A DNA stretch of 10,746 nucleotides, taken from positions 1-10,746 of the forward strand of contig DAOUOU010000086.1 of assembly GCA_030626465.1 (NCBI GenBank), given 5' to 3'. Below, in pieces: positions 1 through 6,798 of this stretch. The number at the start of each line of letters is the position of its first letter. The first letter of the stretch is position 1. Below the pieces are notes generated by a model. The model was not told the DNA's origin, did not search any database, and worked only from the letters and a program-made list of their open reading frames with translations. The DNA comes from Bacteroidales bacterium (GTDB lineage: Bacteria; Bacteroidota; Bacteroidia; Bacteroidales; UBA10428). The translations under genes were made by a program, and so were the position numbers.

Positions 1-705
1 AAAGATGATTATTTCAATGAGAGGGTCAGGAATTTAGAAAGGGATCATACTATTTGCGACCCGGTTCAATCGATCGGAAACCTCCCGGTCAATAACAATA
101 AAAATGGCGATGTCAGGTACATTATTGATGAAAACAATTATTACAAATGGAATGCCGCAGGTTATGGATCTCGCCGGTCAATCACATCAGCACTCATCAA
201 CACTGGTAACTGGGCGTTTTTTTCTGAAGGGTATTGGCTTAATAATTCAGGAGACAATAACCTTGAAATAAATATTAAGGCAGTCCCGATTTTAGCCGGA
301 TATGGTTCCCCCCAAGCATATAATAATCTAATCCCGCGCATAGATGTGCCTTTCAATTCATCAGTCACGAAAGAATATACAGATATTGGCTTTCGTGTTG
401 CATTTTTGAATAAACTTTCGAATGGGTATCCGGTTGCAAGTGTAAGGAATGATGATGTATCTCTTGAAATAACAGGCGAGGATGGGTTATATGAACAGTG
501 TTATAAAGAATTTATTGAATGGAAATTGAACAGGCACAGGGAATGTAAATGCTCGGTTTACTGGCCATATCAACTGCTTTCTTTATTTCACTGGGAAAGA
601 AAGTACAGGATTAAAAACACGAATTATTTTATAATGGAGATCAATTTAAGCCAGAAAGGGACCGAACAAATTAAATTTGGAAATACTGTTCTGGTTAGAA
701 TTTAG
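1..705 (+). CDS. Unrecognised protein, 5'-truncated by window edge (element cargo, possibly phage-like)
   Basis: Frame 1 is open from base 1 to the TAG at 703-705, giving at least 234 residues; the true start lies left of the window. An internal GTG at 346 is not the start, because the frame continues upstream with protein-like composition (many Asn, Tyr, Gly). There is no signal peptide or membrane segment in the visible part. The C-terminal region (about residues 150-234) is rich in Trp, Tyr and Phe, with segments such as FHWERKYRIKNTNYFIMEI that look like a beta-rich domain. That pattern vaguely recalls C-terminal domains of structural proteins from Bacteroidota prophages, but this is inference from general appearance only. 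The gene converges on the recombinase gene and overlaps its 3' end by 11 bp, so it probably belongs to the same integrated element. I do not recognise the family. Confidence 0.75.
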   Translation, partial: KDDYFNERVRNLERDHTICDPVQSIGNLPVNNNKNGDVRYIIDENNYYKWNAAGYGSRRSITSALINTGNWAFFSEGYWLNNSGDNNLEINIKAVPILAGYGSPQAYNNLIPRIDVPFNSSVTKEYTDIGFRVAFLNKLSNGYPVASVRNDDVSLEITGEDGLYEQCYKEFIEWKLNRHRECKCSVYWPYQLLSLFHWERKYRIKNTNYFIMEINLSQKGTEQIKFGNTVLVRI

Positions 706-1834
706 TAGCCTTATCTCTTACATCAGTAAATATTTTAGGATTAGTTATTCTCACATATTCATTGGTTATCTCTAATGAATAATGATCAGCCTGATACATT
801 ACTTCGTCGGGTGAGATTCCGTCTTTGAGCATCTGAATTATTCCGGAATCGCGCAATGAATAGAATTTAATACGCGAATTCATATTAATTTTGTTTCTTA
901 GCCAATCCCATCGCTTGGCTACTCGTCTTGGATTAAAGTTTTCCCACCCGGGCACCCACCCTGAAGTGAATAGAAACATTTCCGGATCATATTTTTCCAG
1001 CTTCATTTTTTCGAGAAACTCAACCATTACGTTTGGGATTGTTGGATACCTGCTTTTGTCGTTTTTTGCGCTACGGTTAGGAATAAATAATTGTTGTTTT
1101 TTTAGATCTATATGTTTAATCTTTATGAAAGTTAGTTCTTTTGGCCGGACCAATACATGGAAAGCGAACATACAGGCAATATAGAAATTGTAATCTTTTC
1201 TGAGCAGAAATGAATTGATCTTTTCACGTATCTCTGGTTCTATATATTGTATCCGTTGTTTATGTTCTTTTAGCCTCTTACTGAATCCATCGAATGGATT
1301 TATTTTACAATAATCAAACTCAATGAACCAATTGAACATATTTCTGTAAAAAGCAATATGATTATTGTAGGTCCTGGCACTCTCAATAGTTTCATCAACC
1401 TGCAGAAGAAAATCCCTGGCCATACTGCGTGTGAACTGCATCGCAAATATTTCAGCTTTTTCCTGCTCAGTCAGCCACTCCTCAAGCTTTTTAATAAACG
1501 ATTTATACGACCTTACTGAGTCCGTACTCTTACCTTTAATCTTCTGTCGCGTAAAAGTTTTTAATACATCTCTGAATTTATGGAATCCTTTTGGAGCTTC
1601 GTTTTCCATTAATGGATTCCATCCTTTTCTTATTTTATCATTTATCTCTTCAATGACTGCTTTTGCAAACTTTCTACGTTCGGATAAGGGACGGATTCGG
1701 TTGCACTTAATACGTCTTCTTTCGAGAAATTTAGTTACAGGATTTTTTACATAATAAGAGATATACCAAGTCTTCCCTTCATGCAGTTCTGCAGGGAGAT
1801 AATCGGAAAAAATATTAATCTGAGATTCAGACAT
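695..1834 (-). CDS. Tyrosine recombinase / integrase of an integrated element
   Basis: A 379-residue site-specific recombinase expected to insert and excise the element at the neighbouring tRNA-Ser gene. Residues about 1-75 look like an arm-binding region rich in Lys and Arg; about 85-185 is the SAM-like core-binding domain; about 195-379 is the catalytic domain. Visible catalytic positions are Arg230 (in HVLVRPKEL), a Lys at 257 or 260, Arg328 in FYSLRDSG, His351 in ADHYS and the nucleophile Tyr360 in NEYVRI. The first His of the usual HxxR motif is Tyr325 here, which I recall from other Bacteroidota integrases. The ATG at 1834 is preceded by GAGG 10 nt upstream, an unusually clear Shine-Dalgarno site for this phylum. 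The gene reads away from the tRNA, whose 3' end is 133 bp upstream. Length and residues are consistent with an intact enzyme. Confidence 0.93.
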   Translation of the reverse strand: MSESQINIFSDYLPAELHEGKTWYISYYVKNPVTKFLERRRIKCNRIRPLSERRKFAKAVIEEINDKIRKGWNPLMENEAPKGFHKFRDVLKTFTRQKIKGKSTDSVRSYKSFIKKLEEWLTEQEKAEIFAMQFTRSMARDFLLQVDETIESARTYNNHIAFYRNMFNWFIEFDYCKINPFDGFSKRLKEHKQRIQYIEPEIREKINSFLLRKDYNFYIACMFAFHVLVRPKELTFIKIKHIDLKKQQLFIPNRSAKNDKSRYPTIPNVMVEFLEKMKLEKYDPEMFLFTSGWVPGWENFNPRRVAKRWDWLRNKINMNSRIKFYSLRDSGIIQMLKDGISPDEVMYQADHYSLEITNEYVRITNPKIFTDVRDKATKF

Positions 1835-1874
1835 TTTTTTTTTACCTCGGATTTGTTCCGGAGTAAAAAAAGGT

Positions 1875-1895
1875 TGTCCCGTTTCTGTCCCGTTT
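1875..1895. repeat. Tandem 10-bp direct repeat, candidate recombinase arm-type sites
   Basis: The decamer TGTCCCGTTT occurs at 1875-1884 and again at 1886-1895, so the units are 11 bp apart, about one helical turn. On the coding strand of the recombinase the unit reads AAACGGGACA. The pair sits 41-61 bp upstream of the recombinase start and about 75-95 bp from the 3' end of the tRNA. Short direct repeats between an int gene and its attachment site are typical arm-binding sites for tyrosine recombinases. The role here is inferred from position and spacing; the repeats themselves are seen directly. Confidence 0.55.
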
Positions 1896-1905
1896 TGCTC
1901 TAAAC

Positions 1906-1946
1906 AAAGCTGCCGGAAATGTGAAATTCACATTATAGGCAGCTTT
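1906..1946 (-). terminator. Long hairpin between tRNA-Ser and the recombinase gene, probable terminator
   Basis: AAAGCTGCC (1906-1914) pairs perfectly with GGCAGCTTT (1938-1946). Inside it, AATGTGA (1918-1924) pairs with TCACATT (1928-1934), separated from the outer stem by 3-nt bulges on each side. Read on the minus strand, the outer stem ends in TTT followed by GTTT, giving a modest U-rich tail. It could end the tRNA-Ser transcript and insulate the recombinase gene. Because it lies on the element side of the presumed attachment site, it may instead be a structural part of that site. Confidence 0.5.
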
Positions 1947-1967
1947 GCGAGGTTGTTTCAACTTAGG

Positions 1968-2059
<92 letters not shown>

Positions 2060-2090
2060 TGACAGGTTAATGCTGAATTTCAGAGCAGCA

Positions 2091-2121
2091 TAAAAGTATT
2101 AAATCCACTTATAAAAGCAAA
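2091..2121 (-). promoter_or_regulatory. Candidate promoter of tRNA-Ser
   Basis: On the minus strand, TTTG (2121-2118) is followed after 19 nt by TACTTTTA (2098-2091). This matches the Bacteroidota primary-sigma pattern TTTG, 19-21 nt, TAnnTTTG, with one mismatch. It would start transcription about 25 nt before the tRNA 5' end at 2059. The -33 box overlaps the inverted repeat downstream of floA. Confidence 0.5.
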
Positions 2122-2144
2122 CTCCTGAATTAAATTCTTTGCTT
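2115..2144 (-). terminator. Weak inverted repeat after floA, possible terminator
   Basis: AAGCAAA (2115-2121) and TTTGCTT (2138-2144) form a 7-bp stem with a 16-nt loop. The floA stop codon lies inside the stem. On the minus strand it is followed by TTAT, a short U-rich tail. The stem is A/T-rich and the loop is large, so termination here would be weak, and read-through into the tRNA-Ser gene is possible. Confidence 0.3.
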
Positions 2145-3126
2145 ACTTTTTCTTTCCCTTGCCTAACTCATCACCGGTTATGGAATCACGCATTTTAGTG
2201 TCAGCTTCAATGTTTTTTAACCGATAGTAATCCATAATACCAAGATTACCAGCTTTGAAAGCTTCCGCCATGGCCAGGGGTATTTTAACCTCCGCTTCGA
2301 TAAACTTTGCTCTGGCTTCCTGAGCCTTTGCTTTCATCTCCTGATCAAGAGCTACAGCCATAGCCCTTCTTTCTTCAGCCTTTGCCTGAGCAATATTCTT
2401 ATCGGCATTGGCCTGATCCATTTGTAATACAGCACCAATATTCTTACCAATATCTATATCTGCAATATCTATGGATAATATTTCGAAAGCAGTTCCTGCA
2501 TCCAGCCCCTTTTCAAGTACAACACGCGAAATATAGTCTGGATTTTCAAGCACTTCCTTATGCGATTTGGATGAACCAATAGAAGAAACAATACCTTCTC
2601 CAACACGAGCAAGTACTGTATCTTCTCCTGCCCCTCCAACAAGCTGCTTAATACTGGCTCGGACAGTTACCCTGGCTTTGGCAATAAGTTGAATTCCATC
2701 CTTTGCAACAGCAGTTACCGGAGGTGTGTTTATTACTTTTGGAATGACCGACATTTGAACGGCCTCAAATACTTCTCTTCCCGCAAGATCAATAGCAGTA
2801 GCCGACTTAAAATTAAGATCGATGTTGGCTTTATCTGCACTAATAAGTGCACGCACAACAGAACGTACATTACCGCCGGCAAGATAGTGTGCCTCCATAT
2901 CATCCCGATCAAGTTTTAATCCTGCTTTGGTGGCACTTACCAAAGAATTAATAATAATGGCAGGTGGAACTTTTCTGATTCTCATTCCTATTAACTGCCC
3001 GATGGGGACATATACCCTGGCAAACACGGCACTGAACCACAATCCCAGTGGTACAAAATAAAGAAATAGCCACAGTACAAATATTGCGACTACAATAAGG
3101 AGAACAATTAAACCTATTCCTTCCAT
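2143..3126 (-). CDS. floA: Flotillin-like membrane scaffold protein FloA
   Basis: A 327-residue protein of the FloA (YqfA/UPF0365) family, the usual length. It is a peripheral or hairpin-anchored inner-membrane protein that scaffolds functional membrane microdomains. Residues about 3-34 form a hydrophobic anchor, followed by family segments such as MRIRKVPPAIIINSLV (48-63) and HYLAGGNVRSVVRALISADK (80-99), a PHB/SPFH-like region to about residue 225, and an Ala/Glu/Lys-rich helical segment (about 236-290, including AQAKAEERRAMAVALDQEMK) typical of the flotillin oligomerisation region. The C-terminus is basic (GKGKKK). The start at ATG 3126 follows the nfeD stop after 4 nt, so the two are surely co-transcribed. 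Pairing of floA with a short NfeD is widely conserved, and both products are thought to act together. Identification is confident; the cellular role is taken from the family. Confidence 0.96.
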   Translation of the reverse strand: MEGIGLIVLLIVVAIFVLWLFLYFVPLGLWFSAVFARVYVPIGQLIGMRIRKVPPAIIINSLVSATKAGLKLDRDDMEAHYLAGGNVRSVVRALISADKANIDLNFKSATAIDLAGREVFEAVQMSVIPKVINTPPVTAVAKDGIQLIAKARVTVRASIKQLVGGAGEDTVLARVGEGIVSSIGSSKSHKEVLENPDYISRVVLEKGLDAGTAFEILSIDIADIDIGKNIGAVLQMDQANADKNIAQAKAEERRAMAVALDQEMKAKAQEARAKFIEAEVKIPLAMAEAFKAGNLGIMDYYRLKNIEADTKMRDSITGDELGKGKKK

Positions 3127-3130
3127 TTGT

Positions 3131-3598
3131 TTAGTTTTTAGTTTCTATAAAAATTTTATTTCCTTCGATTCGGGTAATAATTATATCAGAATCAGCATCA
3201 ATATAGGTGCCATCCGAACGAACCTCGTATAGTGCATCATTAATCAAAGCCTTTCCAATGGGAGCAAGTCTTGCAACAGTTTTGCCTTCATCGCCTACTT
3301 TAATTGCATCATCATTGATGACTCTTACTCTTCCTTCAACAGTTGATTTCAGTCCAAAACGCCTCCATGTTTTGAGCTTAAGTGCCATTACGAATATTAG
3401 AATCATAGATATACCGGTACCAATGAGAATATAGTTGCCTGTGCTAACACCACGAAAATAATAGCCGCAAAAAACTCCGCCGGCTACTAGTATAAATCCC
3501 CCGATACCTGCTATTGTAATCCCCGGAATTACTAAAAATTCAACTAAAAACAATACTATTCCCAAAAGGATTATCAAAATGATAGACAGTACTGACAT
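3131..3598 (-). CDS. nfeD: Short NfeD-family membrane protein
   Basis: A 155-residue NfeD protein of the short type, lacking the N-terminal ClpP-like protease domain of long NfeD proteins. Three hydrophobic segments are visible (about residues 3-26, 28-48 and 54-74), followed by a soluble C-terminal OB-fold domain (about 95-153). That domain holds the family pattern GDEGKTVARLAPIGKALIND followed by YIDADSDIIITRIEGNKIFI. Short NfeD proteins are nearly always encoded next to a flotillin or stomatin and are thought to assist its assembly or function in the inner membrane. Here it lies 17 nt after clpS and 4 nt before floA, all in the same direction, so it is the middle gene of a three-gene operon. 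No catalytic residues are expected or seen. The family call is firm; the biochemical role of the family is not well established. Confidence 0.93.
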   Translation of the reverse strand: MSVLSIILIILLGIVLFLVEFLVIPGITIAGIGGFILVAGGVFCGYYFRGVSTGNYILIGTGISMILIFVMALKLKTWRRFGLKSTVEGRVRVINDDAIKVGDEGKTVARLAPIGKALINDALYEVRSDGTYIDADSDIIITRIEGNKIFIETKN

Positions 3599-3615
3599 AT
3601 TCGAAATAGTGAGAA

Positions 3616-3903
3616 TTAATCTATAGTGGCTTCAAGTTCTTTGTCAATAAGAGCTTGTTTATAAGGTTTTAGATAATCGAAATCTCCCTTCTTAATATCG
3701 CATTTACCCTTATAGTGGACAAGATAGGTGCATTGCTCAGCCTGTACATGTTCCATTTCACAAACCTTGACGAGGGCTTCAATTACATATTCAAATGTAT
3801 GTACATCATCATTATGAAGGATTAAAAATCTATCATCCTTAAGCTTTTCATTGAGTATCCCTTCTAATTCAGGTTTACTATCAAGATACTTTTTCTCAGT
3901 CAT
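3616..3903 (-). CDS. clpS: ATP-dependent Clp protease adaptor ClpS
   Basis: A 95-residue cytoplasmic adaptor that brings proteins with N-end-rule destabilising residues to the ClpA- or ClpC-type AAA+ unfoldase. A short variable N-terminal tail (about residues 1-23) precedes the conserved domain. The substrate-pocket residues Asn31-Asp32-Asp33 in LILHNDDVHTFEYV and His63 in VHYKGK align with Asn34-Asp35-Asp36 and His66 of E. coli ClpS. The Thr-Pro-Met stretch that follows NDD in E. coli is His-Thr-Phe here, so the gatekeeper Met40 becomes Phe37, which I believe is usual in Bacteroidota. The C-terminus is shorter than in the E. coli protein. It is the first gene of the operon with nfeD and floA, with a good promoter-like -7 element upstream. 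The ATG at 3903 gives the expected length. Confidence 0.95.
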   Translation of the reverse strand: MTEKKYLDSKPELEGILNEKLKDDRFLILHNDDVHTFEYVIEALVKVCEMEHVQAEQCTYLVHYKGKCDIKKGDFDYLKPYKQALIDKELEATID

Positions 3904-3953
3904 GATATTTCAAATCGATGTAATGAATGAGCACATCTACTGTAAAACGATTT

Positions 3954-3961
3954 CAAAGTTA
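3954..3961 (-). promoter_or_regulatory. Candidate -7 element for the clpS-nfeD-floA operon
   Basis: TAACTTTG on the minus strand matches the Bacteroidota -7 consensus TAnnTTTG at every fixed position. It lies about 50 nt upstream of the clpS ATG, directly after a run of eight T residues on that strand. No clear TTTG is found at the -33 position, so the promoter call rests on the -7 element and on being the only upstream gap of the operon. Confidence 0.5.
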
Positions 3962-4062
3962 AAAAAAATAATGATAGGAACATCTTTGAGCCAGAAATGC
4001 AAGATATTTTTACTATTTAATACTGTTTGCTTCCCTTAATATCAGTAAAATAGAATGACAGC

Positions 4063-5976
4063 TTATTTCCTGGCAAATTCAATTTCTTTGGCTTGTTGTA
4101 TACTTATTTTTTCATTGTTGTAATAAGAAACAATGAAAGCATCAGGATAACCATACTCTTTCACTTGTTCGAGGGCTTTTCTTACTTCCTTAAGTGAGGT
4201 GAAACTGCCGACATAATATTTGGTATTGCCTTCTTCCCTCTCTTTTGAAACAGGTGTAAGTCCGCCAAAGGAATTTTCAGGTATTGCCAGAGAAAATGCC
4301 CCAAGCTGTATTTTATACATTAAGCCCCCGCGCACTGCAGTAACGGGAATAGGATTGCCTTCAGAATAGGGCGATGTTTGTTGGATTGAAAAGCCAGTGG
4401 AAAACTCACTTTTTGCAATTGCTGCAGCCTCTTTGCCTTTGTTATAGCTCACCTCACTGCTTAAATCAGAGGATTCCTCAGCCTGCGTGGAAGATGAATT
4501 AAAAGAGTATACAGTAAGACCTTCTATCTTATTCTCAGCATGAATTGCTGAATTATAATCGTTTTGTTTATCTGAATTATTGGTGCCGCCTATTTGTTCA
4601 GCCAACAAGAATTTCTCATCAGCCAATAGTTGCATCCTTTTAGATTCCTTGTCTATGGTAGTAATGTTAGCAATCAGAACCTGTTTTTTTTGATAATTGT
4701 CTTCATTCTCTATCTTTTTCCTTAAATCTGTTACTATCCATGCCAGTGAATCGCTCTGTAATTGCAAGGCCAGTGCTTCAGTCAATAATTGTTCATATTC
4801 TGTATTGCCATCAAAGTTTTCTTCGTAATCGTAATAAGTAAGCCTGATATTGTCAGATCTATCTTCGTAATCAAATAATGCCAGAGCTAAAATGTCTTCA
4901 CGATTTGCCGGGGTTAAATACTCAGTCTGCTGATTATTCAGAATCGTATACGCTATATATTCTTTTATCATAGAATTTCTGTTCGAAAGAAAAATTGATT
5001 TTTTCCCATCATCAATCATGGTATACAGTATATCATCATAAGTTGTATTGATAGGGAAATCCAGTTTCTCAGGAGATGTCCATGCAGAATTTGCAGAATC
5101 ATAACGGCATCTGAAAATATCGTAACCCCCTGATGTATTATGACCTTTCGAGCTGAAATAGAGCAGTGATGAGGATTTGTCATAATAGGGATAAGCTTCA
5201 TCATGCTCTGTATTAATTGTAAGGGGCAAAGGTTCGGGCATACTAAAATCTTCGGATGATAAAACTTCAACACGATAGATTTCCAATTCTTGTTTTGCCT
5301 TTTTAGACAGACTCTCGAAATAAATATAATCACCAAGCTGAACATCATCTGGAAGAAACATCAATGCCTGATAATCCTCCTCAATATCTGTTTTCGATTT
5401 GAACTCATCCGGAACATATATGAAATTTCCATGGAGCTCTTCTCCGAAAGCACTTTCCAATGCATTTTCAGGTACGGATTGTTCCCTGTCAACAACAATC
5501 TTTCTGGCAACTTTAACCGATTCTTTCGCATTTTCATTTACATTTATCCAGTAATCGATTTTAAGTTTATTCAGATCACTGTTCCTGGCAGTTTTTTTAA
5601 ATGTAATAAAGGCCAGCGTTGCATCCTCGAATGTATAAGTCAAATGATATGCTCTGCCCAGATAATAGTATGCATCCTCACCATAATTACGAGTGGCAGC
5701 AAATTTTAAATGTCTTACCGCATCATCCAGTTTTTGATTCGAGTGTAAATAAGATCTTCCTAAGTAATAAGCAAACCTGGAATCTTTTGGAAAAAGATCA
5801 TAGAGTACTTCGAAATCCGTGGCAGCCTTATCGTAATTATGAGATTTAAAGTGTTGAAATGCACGAGCTTCAAGTTCCGTTTTAGAAACTTCCTGGCTGA
5901 AATTTGGATTTAAATATGCTCCAAAAGCAAATATGATCAGCATTAAGCTGAACTTCTGAATAGCAATTGATCTCAT
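4063..5976 (-). CDS. Exported TPR - PD40 repeat - SPOR domain envelope protein
   Basis: A 637-residue protein with an N-terminal signal peptide (hydrophobic core about residues 9-22, likely cut after NFS27), so it acts in the periplasm or at the outer membrane. Residues about 31-150 form TPR-like helices, with YYLGRSY (70-76) and YYLGRAY (104-110) as clear repeat anchors. PD40/WD40-like beta-propeller motifs follow at about 257-292 (LLYFSSKGHNTSGGYDIFRC) and 305-335 (KKSIFLSNRNS). A charged, probably coiled-coil segment spans about 395-460 and a Ser-rich linker about 485-545. The C-terminal region from residue 553 (MYKIQLGAF, then KYYVGSFTS, then YPDAFIV) is a SPOR domain, which binds denuded peptidoglycan glycan strands. 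TPR plus PD40 plus a peptidoglycan-binding end recalls PorE of the type IX secretion system, which ends in an OmpA-like domain instead. The exact function is unknown. It is transcribed alone, divergent from the FKBP gene. Confidence 0.88.
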   Translation of the reverse strand: MRSIAIQKFSLMLIIFAFGAYLNPNFSQEVSKTELEARAFQHFKSHNYDKAATDFEVLYDLFPKDSRFAYYLGRSYLHSNQKLDDAVRHLKFAATRNYGEDAYYYLGRAYHLTYTFEDATLAFITFKKTARNSDLNKLKIDYWINVNENAKESVKVARKIVVDREQSVPENALESAFGEELHGNFIYVPDEFKSKTDIEEDYQALMFLPDDVQLGDYIYFESLSKKAKQELEIYRVEVLSSEDFSMPEPLPLTINTEHDEAYPYYDKSSSLLYFSSKGHNTSGGYDIFRCRYDSANSAWTSPEKLDFPINTTYDDILYTMIDDGKKSIFLSNRNSMIKEYIAYTILNNQQTEYLTPANREDILALALFDYEDRSDNIRLTYYDYEENFDGNTEYEQLLTEALALQLQSDSLAWIVTDLRKKIENEDNYQKKQVLIANITTIDKESKRMQLLADEKFLLAEQIGGTNNSDKQNDYNSAIHAENKIEGLTVYSFNSSSTQAEESSDLSSEVSYNKGKEAAAIAKSEFSTGFSIQQTSPYSEGNPIPVTAVRGGLMYKIQLGAFSLAIPENSFGGLTPVSKEREEGNTKYYVGSFTSLKEVRKALEQVKEYGYPDAFIVSYYNNEKISIQQAKEIEFARK

Positions 5977-6046
5977 AACATGTATATTTAGAATCGAATG
6001 AAATTTACATATTTGAATGACAGGGTGAAAGAAGAGTTATTCACAA

Positions 6047-6078
6047 TTCGGAAATTCTTAAAAATAGGGTTACCTTCG
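6047..6078 (+). promoter_or_regulatory. Candidate promoter of the FKBP-cyclophilin operon
   Basis: TTCG (6047-6050) is followed after 20 nt by TACCTTCG (6071-6078). Both boxes match the Bacteroidota pattern TTTG, 19-21 nt, TAnnTTTG with one T-to-C change each. It would give a leader of about 30 nt before the ATG at 6115. No Shine-Dalgarno site precedes the start; the leader is A/T-rich, as is usual in this phylum. Confidence 0.45.
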
Positions 6079-6114
6079 CCACCTTATTTTTAATTAACTA
6101 TTAATATAATACAT

Positions 6115-6798
6115 ATGAAAAACTTCACTTTTGCCAGTATATTATTCATGGCACTCCTGTCTATGACAGCCTGTAATACTGTTAGCTTGAAATCTCAGAA
6201 ACTCAATAGCGATGCAGATTCCGCCAGTTATATGGTCGGACTTTCGGTAGGATTTTCCCTGGTAAATCAAAAAGCCACAGAGGAAGATATAAACACAAAT
6301 CTTGTGAAAAAGGGCATCGAAGATGCTTTCTCTGGTGATACAGCTTTTACCATGCAAGAAATTAATATGTATCTGCAGGAATACATGAACAGCTTGATGG
6401 AGAAAGAGGGAGAGGAATTTTTAGCTTTAAATAAAGCAAAAGATGGAGTACTTGAAACAGAAAGCGGATTGCAATATAAAATTATTGTAGAAGGTACCGG
6501 AAGATCTCCGGCTGATCCTGACACTGTTATATGTCATTACAAGGGAAGTTTAACGAATGGAGAAACATTCGACAGTTCTTACGATAGAGGAGAGCCTGCC
6601 AAATTCCCCCTGAGAGGTGTTATAAGAGGCTGGACAGAAGGACTGCAGCTAATGAAAGAAGGCGGAAAATATGAGCTTTATGTTCCTCATATACTGGGAT
6701 ATGGTCCAAGAGGAACCCGTTCAGGAATCCCTCCTTATTCAACACTTATTTTTGAAATTGAATTGCTGGAAGTAATACCGGGAGAATCTAATGAGTAA
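6115..6798 (+). CDS. FKBP-type peptidyl-prolyl cis-trans isomerase, lipoprotein
   Basis: A 227-residue lipoprotein that speeds cis-trans isomerisation of X-Pro bonds during folding of exported proteins. The signal peptide ends in a lipobox (MTAC), making Cys20 the acylated N-terminus, so it sits in the periplasm attached to a membrane. Residues about 30-110 resemble the N-terminal helical dimerisation domain of FkpA/Mip-like enzymes (DADSASYMVGLSVG, then QEINMYLQEYMNSLMEKEG). The FKBP domain covers about 118-221. Pocket residues matching human FKBP12 are visible: Tyr142, Phe152-Asp153, Phe164, Val169-Ile170, Trp173, Tyr196 in LGYGPRG and Phe213. All key residues are present, so it is probably active. 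Its last 8 bp overlap the start of the cyclophilin gene, implying co-transcription and probably translational coupling. Confidence 0.95.
   Translation: MKNFTFASILFMALLSMTACNTVSLKSQKLNSDADSASYMVGLSVGFSLVNQKATEEDINTNLVKKGIEDAFSGDTAFTMQEINMYLQEYMNSLMEKEGEEFLALNKAKDGVLETESGLQYKIIVEGTGRSPADPDTVICHYKGSLTNGETFDSSYDRGEPAKFPLRGVIRGWTEGLQLMKEGGKYELYVPHILGYGPRGTRSGIPPYSTLIFEIELLEVIPGESNE

Noticed and set aside
346..705. Start of the left-edge gene at the internal GTG (346)
   Set aside because: The same frame is open and protein-like back to base 1, so the gene begins outside the window.
891..1754. Open frames of about 100 codons on the plus strand inside the recombinase gene (891-1184, 1431-1754)
   Set aside because: They lie antisense to a well-supported recombinase gene with all its catalytic motifs and show no protein-like features of their own.
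5016..5849. Several open frames of 75-140 codons on both strands inside the TPR-PD40-SPOR gene
   Set aside because: They overlap a long coding frame with clear domains; their products are rich in Ile, Cys and Phe without motif content, as expected of shadow frames.
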